A stretch of DNA of 11,788 nt from Candidatus Omnitrophota bacterium (lineage in GTDB: Bacteria > Omnitrophota > Gorgyraeia > S143-82), in the NCBI GenBank assembly GCA_027065215.1, contig JAMOOT010000131.1, positions 1 through 11,788 on the forward strand, given 5' to 3'. Below are positions 7,930-11,788 of this stretch, in pieces (position 1 is the stretch's first letter; the number at the start of each line of letters is the position of its first letter). A model generated the notes under the pieces. That model was not told the origin of the DNA, searched no databases, and saw only the letters and a program-made list of their open reading frames with translations. The position numbers were made by a program, and so were the translations under genes.

Positions 7930-9066
7930 ATGTCAGGAGAGAAGGATTATTACAAGATATTAGGGGTGTCTCGGAATGCCAGTCAGGAAGAGATAAAACA
8001 GGCCTATAGAAAGTTGGCCTTAAAATGGCATCCGGATCGTAATCCGGATAATCGTAAGGAAGCGGAGGAAAAGTTTAAGGAGATATCAGAGGCCTACGAA
8101 GTGTTAAGCGATCCGGAAAAGAGGAAGATATATGATGCTTATGGATATGATGCTGCTCGTCAGTCTTTTGGCTCGGGTGGATTTCAGTGGTCTAATTTTA
8201 CCCATTTTGAGGACCTTCAGGATATCTTTAATGGTTTTGGAATAGATGATATCCTAAGGGGTTTTGGTTTTGGTGATGTATTTGACTATCGAAGAGGAGG
8301 ACGGTCTTCTCGTCCGCGTAGGGGTAGAGACCAAGAAGTGCAGGTGACTATTTCCTTGGAGGATGCATATAAGGGGATTGAGAAGACTATAAATGTGCAG
8401 AGGTATGAGACCTGTTCAGTTTGTAATGGTAGTGGCGCTGCCCCTGGAAGTGCACCTATTGTTTGTCCCCAATGTGGGGGGAAGGGAGTAATAACCCGTT
8501 CGGCTGGATTTTTTGCTATGCAGACTACATGCCCCCGTTGCGGTGGAGTTGGGCAGGTGATTAATAAGCCTTGTCCCAATTGTTCTGGGGCAGGGTATGC
8601 TCCAGTTACTCGCAGGATTAAGGTAAAAATCCCAGCAGGTATAGAGGATGGAACTCACTTACGTTTAGCAGGTGAGGGAGAACAAGTCAAAGGTGGACGC
8701 CCGGGGAACCTGTATGTGTTGGTGAGGATAGCGCCGCATCCTATATTCGAGCGGCGGGACAAGGATATATATGTTAAGCAGAAGATATCTATGTATCAGG
8801 CAGCATTGGGGTGTGAGGTAGAGGTGCCAACCCTGTCGGGGAAGGCGAAAGTAAAGGTCCCTCCCGGAACTCAACCGGGAGCAAAGTTGCGCTTAAAAGG
8901 TAAAGGGATGCCTAATGTCAGAGGTGGGAGCCCGGGAGATCAATATGTAGAGATTGTGGTTGAGATACCCAAATCGCTTTCTTCTAAAGAAAAGGAATTA
9001 TTACGTGAGATCGCTAAAATTAGGGGTGAAGATATCCTGGAGAAAAGCAAGTTTTGGGGATTTTAG
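7930..9066 (+). CDS. dnaJ: Cochaperone DnaJ, class A (Hsp40)
   Basis: DnaJ loads substrates on DnaK and triggers its ATP hydrolysis. The J domain (about 5-70) holds the catalytic HPD at 34-36. A Gly/Phe-rich stretch (about 75-125) includes FNGFGIDDILRGFGFGDVF. Four zinc-binding repeats lie between residues 162 and 222: CSVCNGSG, CPQCGGKG, CPRCGGVG and CPNCSGAG. The C-terminal substrate domains carry KVKIPAGIEDGTHLRL and GDQYVEIVVEIP. All key residues are present and the length of 378 is normal, so it is a full class A protein rather than a CbpA-type one. ATG 7930 has a GGAGG (7922-7926) only three bases away, closer than its neighbours' spacing, which may lower translation. No other start fits. 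It is separated from dnaK by the hairpin described at 7863-7888. Confidence 0.97.
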   Translation: MSGEKDYYKILGVSRNASQEEIKQAYRKLALKWHPDRNPDNRKEAEEKFKEISEAYEVLSDPEKRKIYDAYGYDAARQSFGSGGFQWSNFTHFEDLQDIFNGFGIDDILRGFGFGDVFDYRRGGRSSRPRRGRDQEVQVTISLEDAYKGIEKTINVQRYETCSVCNGSGAAPGSAPIVCPQCGGKGVITRSAGFFAMQTTCPRCGGVGQVINKPCPNCSGAGYAPVTRRIKVKIPAGIEDGTHLRLAGEGEQVKGGRPGNLYVLVRIAPHPIFERRDKDIYVKQKISMYQAALGCEVEVPTLSGKAKVKVPPGTQPGAKLRLKGKGMPNVRGGSPGDQYVEIVVEIPKSLSSKEKELLREIAKIRGEDILEKSKFWGF

Positions 9067-9106
9067 AAAATTTTGATTGGAGTTGGAATAGGAGGTGATG
9101 GTAGAG

Positions 9107-9391
9107 ATGCCGACATATGAATATGAATGTAGTGCGTGCAATTATAAGTTTGAAGAATTTCAGCCTATAACGGCAGAGCCTTTGAAAAAGTGCCCTAAAT
9201 GTGGTAAAAATAGTCTTCATAGAGTAATTGGAGTAGGTACGGGGATTATTTTTAAGGGTTCGGGTTTTTACGAGACAGATTATAAGCGTAAGAGCCAATC
9301 GAATAATAAGTCCGAATCCAAGGGAGATTCAGTTAAAAAAGAATCAACAGGACAAAAGAATGAGGTTTCTTCCTCCGAATCAGGGCAATAG
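9107..9391 (+). CDS. FmdB-family zinc-ribbon protein
   Basis: This 94-residue protein begins MPTYEYECSAC, the hallmark of the FmdB/CxxC_CxxC_SSSS zinc-ribbon family. Cysteines 8, 11, 29 and 32 (CSAC and CPKC) should bind one zinc. The segment GIIFKGSGFYETDYK, conserved in the family, follows, and then a Ser/Lys/Glu-rich tail that looks disordered. The family's function is poorly defined; the name comes from a proposed regulator of a formamidase cluster. ATG 9107 was chosen over the GTG 9095 and ATG 9098 because GGAGGTG (9091-9097) is a well-spaced SD for it and MPTYEYEC is the conserved start. It follows dnaJ by 40 bases with no terminator between them, so it is probably cotranscribed. Confidence 0.9.
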   Translation: MPTYEYECSACNYKFEEFQPITAEPLKKCPKCGKNSLHRVIGVGTGIIFKGSGFYETDYKRKSQSNNKSESKGDSVKKESTGQKNEVSSSESGQ

Positions 9392-9767
9392 ACGCCGAAG
9401 AATAGCAGGACTGTTAACTGCTATTTATTTGTTGCTTATCTTTGTTCTCTCTTCCATCCCTGGTAATAGGCTTTCTATCCCTTCAGGGATGGATTATTTG
9501 GCCCATATACTTGAATTTGCTATATTGGCTTTTTTATCTGCCTATGCGGTTTTTGTTCGATATGAGGCATTTTATCCTTATGCAGTTTTGTGTTTTTCCG
9601 TTGCAGTTGGTATTGTAAACGAAATCTATCAGGTGGTTATCCCTCTACGGGAACCATCGGTTATGGATGTGATGTCAGATGGAATAGGTGCTTTTATGGG
9701 GATATGGATCTTTGCTATGTTATTTGAAAGGGAGTGGATAGATGGGATTAGAAATAAAGTCTTTTAG
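9360..9767 (+). CDS. VanZ-like integral membrane protein
   Basis: The 135-residue protein has a basic N-terminus (RRRR, 11-14) and about four membrane segments, near 15-34, 47-66, 72-92 and 104-122. It shows the VanZ-family pattern: LSSIPG (30-35), a DYLAHILEFAILAF segment (45-58), an E88..Q91 pair in VNEIYQ, and PSVMDVMSDGIGAFMG (99-114) with D103 and D107. VanZ was named for low-level teicoplanin resistance in enterococci, but most family members are of unknown role; no resistance is implied here. The frame overlaps the end of the zinc-ribbon gene by 32 bases and has only a weak SD, so it probably depends on translational coupling. The next in-frame ATG is residue 44, past the first membrane segment, so 9360 is the best start. 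Confidence 0.85.
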   Translation: MRFLPPNQGNRRRRIAGLLTAIYLLLIFVLSSIPGNRLSIPSGMDYLAHILEFAILAFLSAYAVFVRYEAFYPYAVLCFSVAVGIVNEIYQVVIPLREPSVMDVMSDGIGAFMGIWIFAMLFEREWIDGIRNKVF

Positions 9768-11055
9768 GGCGTTGTGCTACAATCCAGAACGCTTTGGGAT
9801 CGACTGGTCAGATTTGACTTGTCCTCCATATGATGTGATTGATTCTGATGAAAGGGAGGATTTGCTGGCGAGTTCTCCCTATAGTTTTGTAAATCTTACT
9901 TTGAGTTCCCCGTTAGAACAAACAATTGGGGGAGATAGGAATTATACCAAGGTAAAAAGTCTATTGGATACTTGGATTGAAACCGGCGTCTTAGTCTGGG
10001 ACGATAGTGAAAAGGTATATATTTATCGACAGAATTATCTCTATAATGGGCAAGAAAAGACGAGATATGGGTTTATAGCATTGTTGCGTTTACCCGAGGA
10101 GAATGGGTGGGTCCTTCCACATGAAAAAACTCATCCTGGCCCTAAGGAGGATAGGTTTGACCTTCTCAGCCATACGCAAGCAATTCTTGAACCTATCTTT
10201 TTTCTGCTCCCGGATTCTGAGGGAGAGATTTTGAGTATATTGCGTACAGGATTTGAATCTTCCCAGAAGAGATTTTATGCCAAAGATAAGAGTGGTGAGC
10301 ACGTTGTGACAGGGGTTTCTGATGGGAGATGGATTGATGAGTTAAAAAATATGGTTTATGCCCGAAGGGCATTAATTGCTGACGGCCACCATCGATATGA
10401 GGTTGCTCTTGCCTACAGGGATTTTCGTAGATCCCAACCTGATTATGACCCGCAGGCATGGTATAACTATATGATGGTCTATTTCTCCCCTATGACAGAA
10501 GAAAATATCACTATTCTTCCCATTCATCGCAGGGTCAAAGGATTCTCTATACGTTCGGAAGAAGAACTTATGGAGAATCTTGGCTCTTTATTTTCAGCAC
10601 AAACCGCAGGTTGGGAAGACCTTATTGCACTGAGTTTAGGAAAGGATTCTGAATATACCTATGGGCTGACAACTGATTTTGGTTTATTCAAAATCAGTCT
10701 TAATTCTGGAGTGGATCCAGTCGAGGTCTTATCAGACCTTGGCGATTTTTCCCCCGAATACAGGAGACTTCATGTTGTTGTTCTCCATCAAATACTTATG
10801 CCCCTTTTGAGGATAGAACAAGGTGAGGGATATATCGTATATGAAAAGGATATATCTAAATTGAAAAACTTGACTACTGGTGAAGCAGGATTTGTTCTGC
10901 GGCCAACCTCATTGGAAAGAGTTTATTCGGTTGCTCTGCGAGGAGAGAGGATGCCGCAGAAGTCTACTTTCTTCTATCCGAAGATAAGAAGTGGGTTTGT
11001 TATCTTCTATGGTGGGAGATACGGTGAGGTTCAATCCAGTACTGGCAATTGTTAA
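9742..11055 (+). CDS. DUF1015 family protein
   Basis: The 437-residue protein matches the uncharacterised DUF1015 family along its length. Signature segments are CPPYDVID (27-34), NLTLSSP, HEKTHPGPKEDR (from 127), IADGHHRYEVALAYRDFRR (around D214, H216, H217), YMMVYFSPMTEENITILPIHR and the C-terminal PQKSTFFYPKIRSGFV. The clustered His, Asp and Arg residues suggest an enzyme active site, but the reaction is unknown to me. No signal peptide is visible, so it is probably cytosolic. ATG 9742 overlaps the VanZ-like gene by 26 bases and has SD GGGAG (9730-9734). It appears to be the last gene of the operon. Confidence 0.92.
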   Translation: MGLEIKSFRALCYNPERFGIDWSDLTCPPYDVIDSDEREDLLASSPYSFVNLTLSSPLEQTIGGDRNYTKVKSLLDTWIETGVLVWDDSEKVYIYRQNYLYNGQEKTRYGFIALLRLPEENGWVLPHEKTHPGPKEDRFDLLSHTQAILEPIFFLLPDSEGEILSILRTGFESSQKRFYAKDKSGEHVVTGVSDGRWIDELKNMVYARRALIADGHHRYEVALAYRDFRRSQPDYDPQAWYNYMMVYFSPMTEENITILPIHRRVKGFSIRSEEELMENLGSLFSAQTAGWEDLIALSLGKDSEYTYGLTTDFGLFKISLNSGVDPVEVLSDLGDFSPEYRRLHVVVLHQILMPLLRIEQGEGYIVYEKDISKLKNLTTGEAGFVLRPTSLERVYSVALRGERMPQKSTFFYPKIRSGFVIFYGGRYGEVQSSTGNC

Positions 11056-11079
11056 TTCTCAGGTGGTTTGAATTTGTTT

Positions 11080-11110
11080 TTGACATAAAAGTAATGCTAA
11101 CTGGAGTAAT
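11080..11110 (+). promoter_or_regulatory. Weak promoter candidate before the last gene
   Basis: The 92 bases between the DUF1015 stop and the last ORF hold a perfect -35 hexamer TTGACA (11080-11085). The best -10 candidate, AGTAAT (11105-11110), matches at four positions but needs a 19-base spacer. The site is plausible because the last ORF has no good SD or overlap with the DUF1015 gene, but it is weak evidence. No CIRCE copy or T-tract terminator is visible in this gap. Confidence 0.3.
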
Positions 11111-11147
11111 TCGATTGACTTATGGATTACTACACACTTATCGGTAA

Positions 11148-11788
11148 ATGATTATGCGGGGGAAATTCTTAAGGTGTCTGTTAATTCTTTCTCTAATTTT
11201 ATCTTCTCTGCCTATCCCTTCGGGCTGGTCATTTGGTGAAAGCCGTAATCTTTCGTTGTTTAGTATTGGGGTAGAAAAAAGGGGCCTGAACTATAGATTA
11301 TGGGCCTCCCTTGATTATCTGAATGCAGTAGGTCCTATTGAGAGCCTTTATAAGGATTTAGATTTTTTCCTTAGGATGCCTCCGAACCTGTTGTGGGTGA
11401 ATCTCACCCCAGGTTATCCCCCCAGCTCTCCAGAACTTTTAGGAACGCATATACAGAGGGTTTTTTTGTTTTCTGATCTTGCATTTAAAGCGGATATGGA
11501 AAGAGTTTTCTTGAGTGAATTAGTAAACTGGGACCTGCCAAAAGATTTCTCAGATTTCCCTTTGTTCTGGATAGAGCCTGCTGGGATTAGAATGGGACAA
11601 GATGGAGATAGAGCATTTTTGCTTTCGATGAAATTAAGAGTTAGATTCAAGGGAGATCGCAAGTATAAGGCCTTTTATTCAGAAGTAGCGCAGAGATTGG
11701 AAGAGATCATAAATAAGTCTCAGACATACATTGAGTTGCGCCGTGTTCTTGGGCTTTATGTGATAGCCTCTTATCTAAAAAGAGAGTT
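11148..11788 (+). CDS. Secreted or envelope protein of unknown function (3' end outside window)
   Basis: An ATG at 11148, directly after an in-frame stop, opens a frame of 213 codons that runs off the window; ATG 11154 is an alternative start. The N-terminus has a basic n-region (MIMRGKFLR), a hydrophobic core (about 10-23, CLLILSLILSSLPI) and a short polar region ending near SFGES (28-32), so it looks like a Sec signal peptide. The mature part has LLWVNLTPGYP, LGTHIQRVFLFSDLAFKADMERVF, FWIEPAGIRMG and, near the window end, a predicted helix EVAQRLEEIINKSQTYIELRRVLGLYVIASYLKRE. This layout reminds me of large uncharacterised secreted proteins of Omnitrophota and Planctomycetota; that is recollection only. 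There is no clear SD. Strong codon periodicity and lack of stops support that it is real. Confidence 0.75.
   Translation, partial: MIMRGKFLRCLLILSLILSSLPIPSGWSFGESRNLSLFSIGVEKRGLNYRLWASLDYLNAVGPIESLYKDLDFFLRMPPNLLWVNLTPGYPPSSPELLGTHIQRVFLFSDLAFKADMERVFLSELVNWDLPKDFSDFPLFWIEPAGIRMGQDGDRAFLLSMKLRVRFKGDRKYKAFYSEVAQRLEEIINKSQTYIELRRVLGLYVIASYLKRE

Noticed and set aside
11036..11045. Ten-base perfect palindrome CCAGTACTGG near the end of the DUF1015 gene
   Set aside because: It lies inside the coding region, has no loop for a terminator, and palindromes of this size arise by chance.
11091..11102. CIRCE half-site (ATGCTAAC) before the last ORF
   Set aside because: No matching left arm nine bases upstream; similarity is partial.

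Overview
The window (roughly 40-45% GC by eye) carries only plus-strand genes. It reads as one large heat-shock operon with a partial gene at each end. Every gene is of bacterial type. Gene order, the VanZ and DUF1015 neighbours, and a secreted ORF at the right edge suggest an uncultured bacterium with a two-membrane envelope, perhaps Omnitrophota (OP3) or a related PVC-side lineage. That placement is a low-confidence inference from remembered gene neighbourhoods, not a search result.

Layout. Positions 1-1421 hold the C-terminal part of Mfd, the transcription-repair coupling translocase. It stops right after the helicase/TRG region and seems to lack the usual C-terminal D7 domain. Positions 1422-1566 hold a sigma70-type promoter followed by a CIRCE operator, the site bound by the HrcA repressor. 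From 1567 to 9066 run clpB, an HPF/RaiA-like ribosome hibernation factor, hrcA, grpE, dnaK and dnaJ. Their spacing is tight and most have strong Shine-Dalgarno (SD) sequences. A GC-rich hairpin between dnaK and dnaJ looks like an attenuator or partial terminator. From 9107 to 11055, three genes overlap or nearly abut: a FmdB-type zinc ribbon, a VanZ-like membrane protein and a DUF1015 protein. A weak promoter candidate and a secreted protein of unknown function, running off the window, end the region.

How the genes work together. ClpB and DnaK/DnaJ/GrpE form the bacterial bichaperone disaggregation system: DnaK with its cochaperones delivers aggregates to ClpB for threading and refolding. HrcA, encoded in the operon, should repress it through the CIRCE site, and HrcA needs chaperone help to stay active in well-studied species. 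The whole disaggregase and its repressor would therefore form one feedback loop. The HPF-like gene adds ribosome protection to the same stress output.

Most notable are a shortened HrcA that lacks its central region, a CIRCE with one degenerate arm, an Mfd without D7, and the single-operon arrangement with an HPF-like gene inside it. I found no wholly new system, RNA gene, CRISPR array or mobile element.
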